From positions 19,277,001 to 19,341,000 of the forward strand of contig CM072336.1 of assembly GCA_036874045.1 (NCBI GenBank): a stretch of 64,000 nt of DNA, written 5' to 3'. Within the stretch, counting starts at the first letter, position 1, and every line of letters starts with the position of its first letter. A program made the position numbers and the translations under genes. The DNA comes from Cymodocea nodosa. Lineage: Eukaryota; Streptophyta; Magnoliopsida; Alismatales; Cymodoceaceae. The notes beneath the pieces are model-generated. The model did not search any database and was not told the origin of the DNA. It worked only from the letters and a program-made list of their open reading frames with translations. Positions 49,762 through 61,270 of this stretch are shown piece after piece.

Positions 49762-50000
49762 AATGGCATGTTAGAAAATAAATTATCTATGGAGTTAGTG
49801 TAACTCAACGGACTTACTTCGTTGATTTAACTATAAAACACGTGCAATAAAGAAATAACTTATAAGCTTATAACACTAACATAACGTGTTACCTTAGTGT
49901 ATATTCATGTAACACAACACATATAGTTATGCTAACTTAACGAGTTATACATGTGCAGCTTACATGACATAATAAAACATTTAAATTCAACACATGTATA
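49762..50000 (+). repeat. 239-bp direct duplicate D1
   Basis: Same length as D2 at 51,865-52,103 and about 15 base differences by eye, nearly all transitions. D1 continues leftward into the LTR and D2 rightward, so the pair is the target sequence copied on both sides of the insertion. Confidence 0.9.
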
Positions 50001-50002
50001 GA

Positions 50003-51774
50003 TGATATTTGTGCACATTTTTATATGATAATTCATGCATTCTATGTCTTCAAACTCAATTTATATGCACTTATACAAGAAAATACATGTTAATCACATT
50101 TTTATGACATTGCATGAATATGTGCAGAAATGCACCCCTTTAATGCAATTTTCACGAAACATACTATATGTTCATATGCTTGAATGTATGATTTATTAAT
50201 TCTTAGGCTAAGAAAGAGATTTTAAAGGTCATCAAGGTATTGAAATAATTTGATATGGCCACACATATTTTACACACTATGGTTATGAACTTGTAGACAT
50301 TAAATGCAATAATGTGACATTGATTATGAATGATTTTAAATACATATTACTAATTGATTCATTCATTGATGAACTTACATTTCACATTGGTAAACATGTT
50401 AAAATGAATGTTACATACCTTAGAAATAAATATATTTCAAGTTCATAACTAGAGTTATTTTTGGCATGTATTACTAACATTACATGCATAAGTTAAATGG
50501 AATTTGTTATAGGTGAATGTTGGCCCTTGGATCAAGCTTTGGGATCATCAACTCTTGGATGATCAAAAATCTCTATAAATAGGCCTTGTAACCCATGAGC
50601 TCACCCTCTCTCCAACTCCAAAATTCAGAATCCCCCTTGGTGCTCCAAGCAAGGAGGTGAAGGAGCTCCACTCTTGGTGTTTTCTCTTCCAAATGGCTCT
50701 TGGAGGTAGGTCTCTTCCTTTCCTTGTTTTCTCCACTTCCTCCTCCAGCATTCTTCACCATTAGGGAGGTTGAATTGCTGGTGCAATTACTCCTTGAGGT
50801 GTTAAATCCATGGAGGAGAGGAGCATTGGAGAGACAAGTTGAGGTGTAGTGAAGTATCTTCAAGAGTGCACTCCCTTGTTCTACACGTTGCTGCATTCCT
50901 TTCGGTGTTGGACCTCCAATCCATGGAAGGAACAAGCTGCATTAGACATGGAGAATTGGTGGAGAAGGTAGACATCTTTGGTGGCTGAAACAAGGAGGTG
51001 ACGTCCCTTGTGGAAAGACCATTGGAGATGTGGGCTTAAGGTGAGGAGATGGACTATGAGTTGAGATGGAGTTGTTTGTATTTCCTATTTTGATGTTGTA
51101 TGTCTATTATATGTTTATTCCATGTTTTCCACGTATTTCCCCTTTATTGTAATGTTGAATTCTTGTTGTTATTTCAATGTTCTTCAACTCTAAGTTTAGT
51201 TTGAGTTTTTGCCCTCTATGTGTTTGATTTTTTGATTCTTTGTGTGGATTCTACTCAATGTTTGTTCCTCTAACTCTAACATAGTTTAGACGTTTTTTAC
51301 TTAACTCTAACCTCCTGATTTACTTGGTTTTGATTGTATATAGCTTATACTTAGTAGATCTGAGCATACATGGATTTAGATGTATGGTTATAAGTCCATG
51401 TATGCTAGTTTTGTAGTAGAATTAGTAGTTTGATGTAGTGTAATTTTATTTTCTATTTTTGTAGTGTAATAATTATTGTGTGTTGCTTTATCTTAAGTGA
51501 TGGATAGAGGGGGACATGAATGAGGTTTCTCATTACTGATTCAACTCTATATGAAGTTATTTCTAACATACACATGATTGTTAAGGCAAACATGTGATGA
51601 GAATGCACTTACACAAGGCATATCTATAAGCTCTAGTGAATTTTATGTTTAATTGCTGGTCCCTGTGGACTCGACCCATTCTTGCATGCTTTCTATAATT
51701 GACTCCGTGCGCTTGCGGTTATAAATATTAAAACTCAGTTGTGTGTTAATTTCATAACATGTAAACCCTGAACA
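50003..51774 (+). repeat. LTR of a Tat/Athila-like gypsy family (single copy)
   Basis: About 1.77 kb. A TATA box CTATAAATAGG is at about 50,573-50,583. A U5 region with CCCTGTGGACTCGACCC at about 51,660-51,676 is followed by CCCTGAACA, then the primer-site position. The left end is at or within a few bases of the insertion border (TGATATTTG). The family is not represented elsewhere in the window. Confidence 0.75.
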
Positions 51775-51780
51775 AGTTTT

Positions 51781-51855
51781 TGGTGCCATTACTAGGGATC
51801 GAACCTAGGTCACCTGCATGACAAGCAGGAATTCTTACCACTATACTACAACCAA
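51781..51855 (-). tRNA. tRNA-Asp(GTC)-like sequence with encoded CCA, decayed (primer copy)
   Basis: Reading the minus strand from 51,855 to 51,781 gives a 72-base cloverleaf plus CCA. The D-arm region is TAGTATAGTGGTAAG. The anticodon stem is CCTGC/GCAGG with loop TTGTCAT (anticodon GTC). The T-arm is CTAGG-TTCGATC-CCTAG, followed by the discriminator and CCA. The acceptor stem has mismatches. Plant nuclear tRNA genes do not encode CCA, and the CCA end is exactly where a primer-binding site should start. It is therefore probably a reverse-transcribed primer, not a working gene. Against a canonical plant tRNA-Asp recalled from memory, most changes are CpG transitions. Confidence 0.7.
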
Positions 51856-51864
51856 GAGTAAATA

Positions 51865-52103
51865 AATGGCATGTTAGAAAATAAATGGTCTGTGGAGTTA
51901 GTGTAACTCAACGGATTTACTTCGTTGATTTAACTATAAAACGCGTGCAATAAAGAAATAACTTATAAGCTTATAACACTAACACAACGTGTTACCTTAG
52001 TGTATATTCATGTAACACAATGCGTATAGTTATGCTAACTTAACGAGTTATACATGTGCAGCTCATGTGACATAATAAAATATTTAAATTCAACACGTGC
52101 ATA
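51865..52103 (+). repeat. 239-bp direct duplicate D2
   Basis: Partner of D1 (49,762-50,000). It continues rightward into the remaining U3 of the G2 LTR. Confidence 0.9.
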
Positions 52104-52897
52104 ATTCTTAACTTAACGAGTTTAGATATACAACTTATAGTTTTTACTCGCTAACTCAACGAGTTCTCATGTGATCTTTTTACACCTTTAAACCTGTAAC
52201 TTAACGAGTTGGCACGTGATCTTTCTACAAAAAGAACACTAACTCAACGAGTTGTTACTATGCACCCGTACATGATATAAATATGTGCAAATAAAATAGA
52301 TCATCATTAATACTATAAAACCACACTTAAATCAGGTTTTCAGATCACGACACGTGTACTCAATAAGTTTTATGATAAAAAGATATTTTAGATAGTTGCA
52401 AACCTAACTATCCAATGCTTAGACACATTCCGAATAGTTAGCAGATAACTTACCGAAAATTCACTTAAGTCACGAATTAAGGTTACAACACGTGTACTCT
52501 AGGAAATAATAAAATATTCTTTAAGCGTTTAAAACATAACTATCTGGTACATGAAATGTAACTCTCTAAAATAATAGACATTTTGGAGACTTAGGAATTA
52601 AAAAGCCTGTAATTCTCTAATAGTTCAGAAATGTACTTAATTAACATTAATTTCCTGAAATTATGCAAATTCTTTCATTAAAGCATATAATAGTGCAATT
52701 TAACATAATGGCTTAATTCTCATATGATAAGTTAAATATTATGCAATTAACCATCATTTTACCATAAAAACTAGTGAGACACGTGTCGTAACCTAGAAAT
52801 GTGACTTAAGTTATCTTTTGGAATGTTAGATGCTAACTATCCAAAATGAGTTTGAGTTTCGGATAGTTACGCTTGCAAGTATTTGAAAATCCTCTGA

Positions 52898-53550
52898 TAA
52901 CTCATCAAACTAGTAATAAATAAATGTTTTAAACAATGAAGTATTTACCATGTGTAAGAATAATAACTTTAAGTTTATAATGCTTACCTAACGTGTTGCC
53001 TTAGTATTCAATATAGTAACTCAACGCGTGTAGTTGTGTTAACTTAACGAGTTAAACATATGCAACTCACGTGATACAATATAACATTCGTAAACTTTAA
53101 TTTCACCACGTGCATAATACTAACTTAACGAGTTTGTCTCTTCACCTTAACATTTTGTTCACTAACTCAATGAGTTCTCACGTAACCTATTTTAACCTTT
53201 AAGCATATAACTTAACGAGTTCTCACGTGACCTTATTACAAATAAAGCACTAACTCAACAAGTTATCTTAAAGTGCATTATATATAATACAGAAAATATA
53301 ACTTTAAAACATATCATGCTTTACAATAAAAACACATGTTAACTTAACATTTAGTTAAATGAAAAGTTCGTATAACTTAACGACTAGTTATTAACTTAAC
53401 ATAATTTCAAATCTATTACAAACAAGTATTTATATCAATAAACTTTTTCTATATTAATTGATGTTCTTAATTTACTTTCACAAATAGTAGTAATTGAGTA
53501 AATATGTTTACATTCATTTAGCACACATCATCAAAACAAAATACTCAACA
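52898..53550 (-). repeat. Family S LTR remnant (U3 part)
   Basis: Minus-oriented. It ends in ...ATACTCAACA at 53,550, the complement of the TGTTGAGTAT LTR start, and matches E1 1,075-1,715. It contains TAACTTAACGAGTT repeats and G-boxes. Confidence 0.82.
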
Positions 53551-54338
53551 TAAACCATCAATCCTAGATCCTTTGAAAAATTTCTCACAAAATAATTTTC
53601 TCATTCAAAATTTTTCATTGAATATAATAACAAGACGTTATGTTAATACTAACTAAATATCTAAAACAAATAGACTTATAACTCAACAAGTTCAACATGT
53701 GCCATACACGTGACATGCTTCATTGGATAAGATGATAACTCAATGAACTAACTCCATTAGGTTATTAATAACTCAATGAACCAGTATATATAAATGTTAA
53801 ATAATAATGTATTTACCAAGTGCAAGAATAATAACTTTATAAGTTTATAATGCTAACCTAACATATTGCCTTAGTATTCAATATAGCAACTCAACGTGTG
53901 CAGTTATGTGCATAAAGCTAATTTAATGAGTTCATTCATAAAACTTAACGTTTTGTTCATTAACTTAACGAGTTCTCATGTGACCTATTTTAACCTTTAA
54001 GCTTATAACTCAATAAGTTCTCATGTGATCTTTTTACAAAGAGAATGCTAACTCAATGAGTTGTTTTAACGTGCACTATACATGATACAAATATGTAACA
54101 ATAAAACATATCATGTTTTACAATAAAAATACACTTTAACTTAACATTGAGTTATTTGAAAAGTTAGTATAACTTAACGACTATTTATTTAACTTAGCAT
54201 AATTCTAGATCCATTACAAACAAGTATATAACATTATACTTTTTCTGTATTAATTAATGTTCTTAATTTACTTTCACAAACAATATTAATTGATGAATTT
54301 TGATTACTCACGTTATACACACATCATCAAAACATAAT
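53551..54338 (-). repeat. Second family S-like LTR remnant in tandem
   Basis: Matches the E1 LTR from about 825 to 1,715 with more divergence and gaps, ending in CATCATCAAAACATAATACTTA. It directly abuts the preceding remnant, in the same orientation. Confidence 0.7.
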
Positions 54339-55360
54339 ACTTAATAGCTTTCTTTATAAGCTAAAATTTATTACATAGTTTTGAGGTGTAAGATAACACT
54401 TGAATGATTATAATACTTATAGACTTCCAATGAATATAAATGAAAATTTCAATTATAAGTATTCACAATTAAAGACAGTAATTGAATATACATTTAGAAT
54501 ATTCAAATATTCATTCTCAATTTTACAAGCTTATATGTCATTTTCTTTTGAAACATAGGTGAAGATTGTCTTAGCATGCTTTTTAGTTCACAATTTCTTT
54601 CAAAAAGCAAACAAAATAGATTTACTTAAAAACTTTCAAGAAGAATTACAATAAATGCTAGTTTATGATGTTAAACAAACTTTTCAGAAGAAGATGCATC
54701 TACTACTATTGTATCAAATTAAAATTATAAAAAACAAGTTGCTAACATAATGTGTAACAATATTATGAAATCTATGTAGAACAATAGAGATGTGTGAAAT
54801 GTATTTTTTGTTGTAACTATTATCAATTAAATATATGTGAGACAAGTTACTCCTTTTTGTATTATCAATTAAATTTTGTTATTTTCTATCATGTAGGAAA
54901 ATACAAAAAAATTTAATTTATCATTTTTATCATTTTTTATTCTATGAGAAACACATATTTTACATTCTATGATTTTTTATTATTTTTTATTCTATACACA
55001 AACATATATATTTTAAATTTTATCATTTTTTAGTATTTTTATTATATATATAAATACTTATATTTTCTATTACATTTTATAACTTTTCTTTCTATCAATT
55101 TTTATAATTTTTTTCCCGTAGATGCACAAACACGGCCTAAAAATCTTCTACAGAAAACCACGGCCTTTTTTCGGTAAGCAGACCAGCCCACGTGAAGTGG
55201 GACCGGGACTGGCAATGCAACTGGATATGGCCACTGCCGTGGCCGCCAAGGGAGGAAATCTGAGGTTCAAATCCACGAACGAGAACACAAGCTGTCCAGG
55301 AACGCAGTGATAGATAGATAGATAGATAGATAGGTGATAGATAAGAGGAGGAGGAGGAAG
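54339..55360 (+). other. AT-rich intergenic region upstream of HCF101
   Basis: No retroelement signature seen. About 54,890-55,110 is extremely AT-rich with degenerate ~60-bp units built on ATCATTTTTTATTCTAT. A GATA microsatellite (six units, about 55,311-55,334) lies in the presumed 5' untranslated region. Composition becomes gene-like from 55,120. Confidence 0.6.
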
Positions 55361-58300
55361 ATGGTGGTTCTCCGGAGCAGCATTTTAACCACGCCCAACT
55401 TCACTTTCCCTGCCACAAGGCCAACAGCTCCCTGTGAAGGTATTGAGTACCCACCATCCACTCTAGCTCCCCCAAAAACTTCCATCCATTTGATGAAATC
55501 CTGGTCGTTGGCAGTTATCGATTCATCGAAGAAGGCCTCTCCTTTCTCTGGTGGTTCCCACTGGTTTGCAGCACTGACGAGGCAGGATGGATTCATGAGG
55601 TGCCCCAGGTTGCCACAGCACAGTGGTTACCGTGCTAAGAGGGTGGTTACTGCAGCTGCTTCTGTTGGAGGTAGTTCAGTTCTATGGCAAACGAACCACC
55701 CAGTTGTTCTCTCTTGGTCGGTCTTCAGTTAGACCCAGTTGTGAATTCCTTGTTGCTCCCTTGATTATAGTTAATGGTTCGGCTCTATCGGTGGAGGCAG
55801 CCGAGAACGATGTTTTGAAAGCCTTATCGCAAATCATCGACCCTGATTTCGGGACTGACATCGTCTCCTGCGGATTTGTCAAGGATTTGGATGTTAGTGA
55901 CTCCATGGATGAGGTAATTACGAGTGAACCTGTTTTATTCGCTATTAACATTCATTGCCCAATTTTTCTTTCTTAAACGAAATGTTGTTTGCGAATCTAT
56001 CTCAGGTCTCTTTTCGGTTGGAGCTCACCACACCTGCATGCCCAATCAAGGACATGGTAAGTGAATTACCTGCAGCTGAGAAATTTTGTTCAGTACTACT
56101 GTTTCATTTGGATACATATCTCTTTTGGGGGCATTTGATTATATGATTTCAAAGCAACACTAATCCCAAAGCATTCAAAAACATTTTAAAAGCTTAATTT
56201 CTTTTTTACCAATTCAGTCTTTGATAAATGGTAAGATAGTAATCTCTTAATTTATTTTTTATTTAAAAAAAAAATCAACTAATGAAAATCAAGATCACTA
56301 GAATTAATGTCAATTTTGAGAATTACTAACAGTTTTGTGGATATCACTGTTAGACCTGAAGAATTATTTCGGCATCCCAATTTCTCAGTTGTCTATCATC
56401 TTTAAATTGCCATAATTTGGATCCTTACTAGACCTCATAGAGGTCATTTATGTCTAAATTATTTCATAATCATTATCCAGACTTGCATGTAATATCATCC
56501 ATCTTGTTGGTGTCTAAAGTAAAGCACATGAGTTTCCCCACAGAAAACACCATATTTCATTAGAAATTTCTTGTTAAATAACCTCCCCATGGGCTTCAAA
56601 AAAAAGCACACAGAGTGATCTATAGTTTAAATGAGCAATGGACAAACCGGCAATTGAGTGAAATAGTTATCATCCTCAAGTAAATTTTTAGATCAAACAG
56701 ATATTAATGCCCTGTTGGTTTTTCAGCTTGGAAATCCAATACATGAAAATTTACATTTAAACGATATTATGACAGTAGTGTCCGTACCTTGTAGTTTTAT
56801 CTGCAGTTACCATGAAGTAAATATAAGTGGATTTACTTGCTACCAGTTTGAACAAAAGGCTAATGAGGTTGTGGAAGCACTTCCTTGGGTTAAAAAGGTA
56901 AATGTGACAATGTCAGCGCAACCTGCTAAACCTGTATTTTCTGGTGAACTTCCCAAAGGTCTTCAGGCTATTTCAAATATCATTGCAGTTTCAAGTTGCA
57001 AGGTAATAATTCTTCAAATTCTGTCTATTTTGTTATATATTTTCATGAAACTGAACCTGCATACTTATTAATTTTGAAATAGGAAAGCCTGAATATAGTG
57101 CAACTCTTAGTGATTGAACTTTGATTCATCTGCATGGGAATATATTGTTGGTCAACATATTGATGTAGTTTTTTGTATTGCTATGTGAAGGGTGGTGTAG
57201 GAAAATCTACTGTTGCTGTAAACCTTGCTTACACATTAGCAGGCATGGGTGCTAGAGTTGGCATCTTTGATGCAGATGTTTATGGTCCTAGTTTACCAAC
57301 AATGGTTTCTCCTGAAAATCGGTTATTAGAGATGGTAAGTTAATTTTATTGATGAAAGCCTGAAAAGTGTTTTTGTTTGGAATCTTATGCAAACTGATTT
57401 TAGAATCCAGAAGCAAGAACCATAATTCCAACAGAATATCTGGGAGTCAAATTGGTTTCTTTTGGATTTGCTGGACAAGGACGTGCTATTATGAGAGGCC
57501 CAATGGTTTCTGGAGTTATTAATCAGCTACTCACTACTGCTGAGTGGTATGCTATTCTGCATTCTCAACAGGCATATCAGACCTTGTTCATATCGTAAAA
57601 ATCATACAGTCACTCATTTTTAGTATTTCATGTTATGTTGAACCCATATTTTACTGCATCTTTCTGATTGTTCCTAGAACCTCTTAAGTTGAAGTATGCT
57701 AAAAATTGAAACAGAATGTATATGAAAATTATACAAGTAAACCAATAGGTTTCAGTTCAGTAATATATTCAGTTTCTGTCAAACTAGTAGTCAATGTCTT
57801 GAGAGAAAGTTACAATGATCAAAAGAACAGGGTATCAGTTAGTACATGCATGCACGAACACATCAAGGGCTGTTTCTCTTGTCACCTTATCAAAGTCTTG
57901 CTTGCTCATTTGAAAAGTTCTATCTAGGTGAATGCAAAATAGTTATAAATATAATTACTCATTTGCACTTGGATAATTTTTTTCACAAAAGATTTTATAG
58001 TTAACTATTATTCTTGTACTTTTATATATAAACACATGTGAATGGTTACACGATTGGGGGTTCCTTAGCTATTTTAATTTACCAAATTTAATAACAGGCT
58101 ATTTCATATAACCAAATTTATCATGCAATGAAAGTGAACAGTATTTTCATTCTGTTTATTTCACTTTGCAGGGGGGAGCTAGACTATCTTATTATCGATA
58201 TGCCTCCAGGAACTGGGGATATCCAGCTTACATTGTGCCAGGTGACTGGTTTTCTTTGTCATACTCCTGATATTTTGCTACACTAGTTATCTTTCCTAAA

Positions 58301-60370
58301 ATAGAAAAATTGCATCAATGAATTGTTGTATTTCATCTCAGGTGGCTCCTTTAACAGCAGCTGTTGTTGTCACCACACCACAAAAATTAGCATTCATTGA
58401 TGTTGCAAAAGGAGTTCGTATGTTTTCCAAGCTCAAGGTATATTTTGATTCCCGGAAAGGGACCAAAAGGGTTTAAAAGTCTTCTAGTTTATGTAGTTTG
58501 GCATGCCCACCGTGCTAAAAGCATTATATTTTGTCAACGAGAACAATTGCAAAAGGTCGGAGACATAATAAAGCTGAGGTTTTCTTTTGAACTATTATTT
58601 CTTTATCTCACAGTGCCTTTAGATCAATGAAGCAAACTAGTAATTTAATTCTCACCAGTATATTATGATATGAAGAAGTAACCAGTGCTTGCAGTTTAAA
58701 ACTTCTAGATTGGGAACATACTCAGGCAGTGTAACTGCTAAATTGGATGACTTGTGAAAACTTATGCATCAAGTCCTACACTCATAATAATATTTGATTG
58801 TTCATCAATGACTTTCACTCACCTTATTGAGCTATGATTTTGAAGGTTCCATGCGTAGCAGTAGTTGAGAACATGTGTTATTTTGATGCTGATGGAAAAC
58901 GCCACTACCCATTTGGTAAAGGCTCAGGTGCTCAGGCATGTAACAAATTGCACTTTTGGTTTCCAAATTGAAATGATTTTATGTGAATAATTTAATTCCT
59001 AACATTTCATGTCAAATGTACAGGTTGTCCAGCAGTTTGGAATACCAAATCTTTTTGATCTTCCCATCCAAGAAACTGTATGTTGAGCTTAATTTGTTTG
59101 TTTTTCCTTCACAAAAACTATACCATTCTGATTCGTGTTGATAATGTTTTAACAAAATAGTTTTCATCTACTTGTCAGAAAACTAATTTAAACTTTTTCT
59201 TATTAGTTATCAGCTTCTGGAGATGGTGGAACTCCAGAAGTTGCAGCCTATCCTCAAGGAGAAGTGGCAAGGATTTTTCAAGATCTTGGAGTTTGTGTTG
59301 TTCAGCAATGTGCAAAGATACGACAACAAGGTATGTTATCCTAATCTATACTTTCCCTAATTGGTAGCCAATTTTATCAGGAAAAAGGAATTTCTATAGT
59401 TGCTTAGCCCACATGTGAAGGCAAGTATTTCTCTAGAATCTAAAGTTTATAGATACCTACTATTTAATGGACAATATTATGTTGTTCTTAGTCAAGTAAC
59501 AGTAACAAGCAACAATTTCAAAATGTGAGTCCCATTGATCACAGTAGCATATTTGTTACTATAATAAGCATTTTCTTGCTTGTAGTGGATTTGCATCAAG
59601 GCATTTATTTTTCATATTTACAATGATCAATGTCATATTCCAATTTCAGTTTCAACTGCTGTAACCTATGATAAGTCCCTAAAAGCAATTAGAGTAAGGG
59701 TGCCAAATGACGATGAAGAATTTCTTCTGCATCCTGCAACAGTAAGACGGAATGATCGTTCTGCCCAAAGTGTGGTAAGCATTGTTTTCACCTTTTCTGA
59801 ACTGTGACGAATCCATGAATCTCTATCTTGTTGTGTTGCGGGGACTAATAACAAGAGAAACATAATTTCCTTTCCATCCCATTCCATAATTCTAAGACAA
59901 TTCTTGAAACAGTTCAAGGAACTGAGCTTCTGATAAAATCACTCCAGTGAGTCTGAACATAAACAAGTCTTCTTCGTAAAGTGGTTGAAGGAATAAATTC
60001 TTTCTAAAGAAGCTCATCATCCTTTGAAGCATGAATCTCTCTGCTTGTGATGCAGGATGAATGGACAGGAGAGCAGAAATTACAATTTGGTGATGTGGCC
60101 GAGGACATTGAACCAGAGGATATTCGACCTATGGGAAATTATGCCATTTCAATTACATGGCCAGATGGATTTTGCCAGGTGATCTTCTTACTTGTGTTAC
60201 CTGCTTATCAATGATGACTGGGTGACAATCAAGCTTGGGCAGTCGCTTATATGATACAAATAATTGATTTCCTTCTGTGGCATTTGTGATTCACTTAAAT
60301 AATCTCTTTTCAGATAGCTCCTTACGATCAACTGCAGATGATTGAAAGGCTTGTCGATGTTCCTGCATAA
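55361..60370 (+). CDS. HCF101: HCF101-type Fe-S cluster scaffold P-loop ATPase, plastid
   Basis: Mrp/NBP35-family carrier that assembles 4Fe-4S clusters in the chloroplast stroma; HCF101 is needed for photosystem I (known from Arabidopsis). Exons: 55361-55670, 55771-55913, 56006-56056, 56847-57002, 57191-57334, 57404-57546, 58172-58241, 58342-58437, 58846-58935, 59024-59077, 59207-59330, 59650-59774, 60056-60178, 60314-60370, giving about 561 residues. Residues 1-~105 look like a Ser/Thr/Arg-rich transit peptide. A MIP18-like (DUF59) domain covers about 112-200. The P-loop CKGGVGKST (about 219-227) is split by an intron. DMPPGTGD and VVENMC (Cys ~382) follow, and a DUF971 domain covers ~461-556. 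All introns are GT-AG except 58936-59023, which is GC-AG. The first intron is uncertain (acceptor 55728 or 55770; an alternative donor at 55440). No disabling change seen. Confidence 0.95.
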
Positions 60371-61095
60371 AGCACAATAATTGTGAATGCTGCTTAAGCA
60401 TCTATGGAATTGGACTTCTACCATCACTTTCAGTTGAGACAGTTACACACGAGGAAGCAGCAATTGAGATCATTCTATTGTATGAAACACATCATGAGCT
60501 CGTGAAAGTTTCTATGTTGGCAGAATTTTTATGAATTCTGCTAGCAAAGTCCATAACAAAGTGATTATTTGTTGCAGTGTCACCTTAAACATCTCATGTG
60601 CATTGTTCAGCTTAAACATCTCCTGTATATTGTTCCTGAATGTTGTTCATACGCACTGTTCAACAAATGAAAACAAACAAAAAAAACATGGTATCTTAGC
60701 TAAACAACATGGTATAAGACTACCTATCATATTGTTGTTATTATAGGTATTACGATTGTTATAGGTTAAGTTTTTTGTGATATTGTTGAGTTAGCAAGTA
60801 CTTGTATCTTTCTTGTACTATTTTTTTTCAATATGAATACAGATCGAGGAAGAGGGTTTCCATGCATTCAACAAACCCTTCACTTCTTCTCCCCTTTCCC
60901 CCTCTCTCACACTTTCTTCTTCTCTAATCAATCTCTACTCATCTAGATGGGTCAATAGTGCTATACTTGATCTTAATGAGTTTGATTTCTTTATGATATC
61001 ATAGTTGTGATTGCAATGGAGAACAATGAAGATCTAGAATGATGGCAAAGTTATTATAGCTGATAGAGATAATTAACCTATTAGTAAATCAAGAA

Positions 61096-61270
61096 TTGCT
61101 ACCATATGTGGTGATACTGTCAAAACTATCAAAAAATGTATTATCAATAGCTCAACTAACTAATGATCTTGTTATTAATGTTGATTTTGGTCCTCGTGAT
61201 TTCAAAACATATAACTTACGAACAAGAAAAACTCTAAGAACTAGAAGAAAAAAAGGACACTCCTATATGA
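61096..61270 (+). pseudogene. Copia gag-pre-integrase fragment
   Basis: The translation contains LSKNVLSIAQLTNDL, followed by a phenylalanine-rich segment and RKTLRTRRKKGHSY. This matches the usual copia LSKNLLSISKLT...G..R.GLY pattern between protease and integrase. Only this short piece is recognisable; no LTR was found nearby. Confidence 0.6.

Larger units (their letters stand above)
50001..51864 (+). mobile_element. Inserted single LTR plus complete tRNA-Asp complement
   Basis: A 1.86-kb insertion in the G2 LTR. It consists of one LTR of another gypsy-type family (about 50,003-51,774), a six-base spacer AGTTTT, the full 75-base complement of a mature tRNA-Asp (51,781-51,855) and nine filler bases. 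There is no internal domain and no second LTR. A 239-bp direct duplication flanks it. Confidence 0.85.
48411..52765 (-). repeat. G2 5' LTR, interrupted by an insertion and duplication
   Basis: It ends (element sense) at 48,411 and begins near 52,765, missing about its first 40 bp. Removing the 1864-bp insertion and one 239-bp duplicate leaves about 2.25 kb. The U5 motif CTCTGTGGGATCGACC (minus strand) lies at about 48,605-48,625. Hairpin repeats lie at 48,670-48,780, 49,790-49,950 and 51,895-52,260. Confidence 0.85.

Noticed and set aside
50563..50993. Overlapping minus-strand open frames of 60-120 codons
   Set aside because: They overlie the transcribed part of an LTR on the other strand and contain no recognisable domain.
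51781..51855. Functional nuclear tRNA-Asp gene
   Set aside because: The acceptor stem has mismatches, CCA is encoded, it starts exactly at the primer-site position after an LTR, and it sits in an insertion with no other context.
55267..55951. Minus-strand open frames opposite HCF101 exons 1-2
   Set aside because: They are antisense shadows of the HCF101 coding exons, which match the family across 14 exons.
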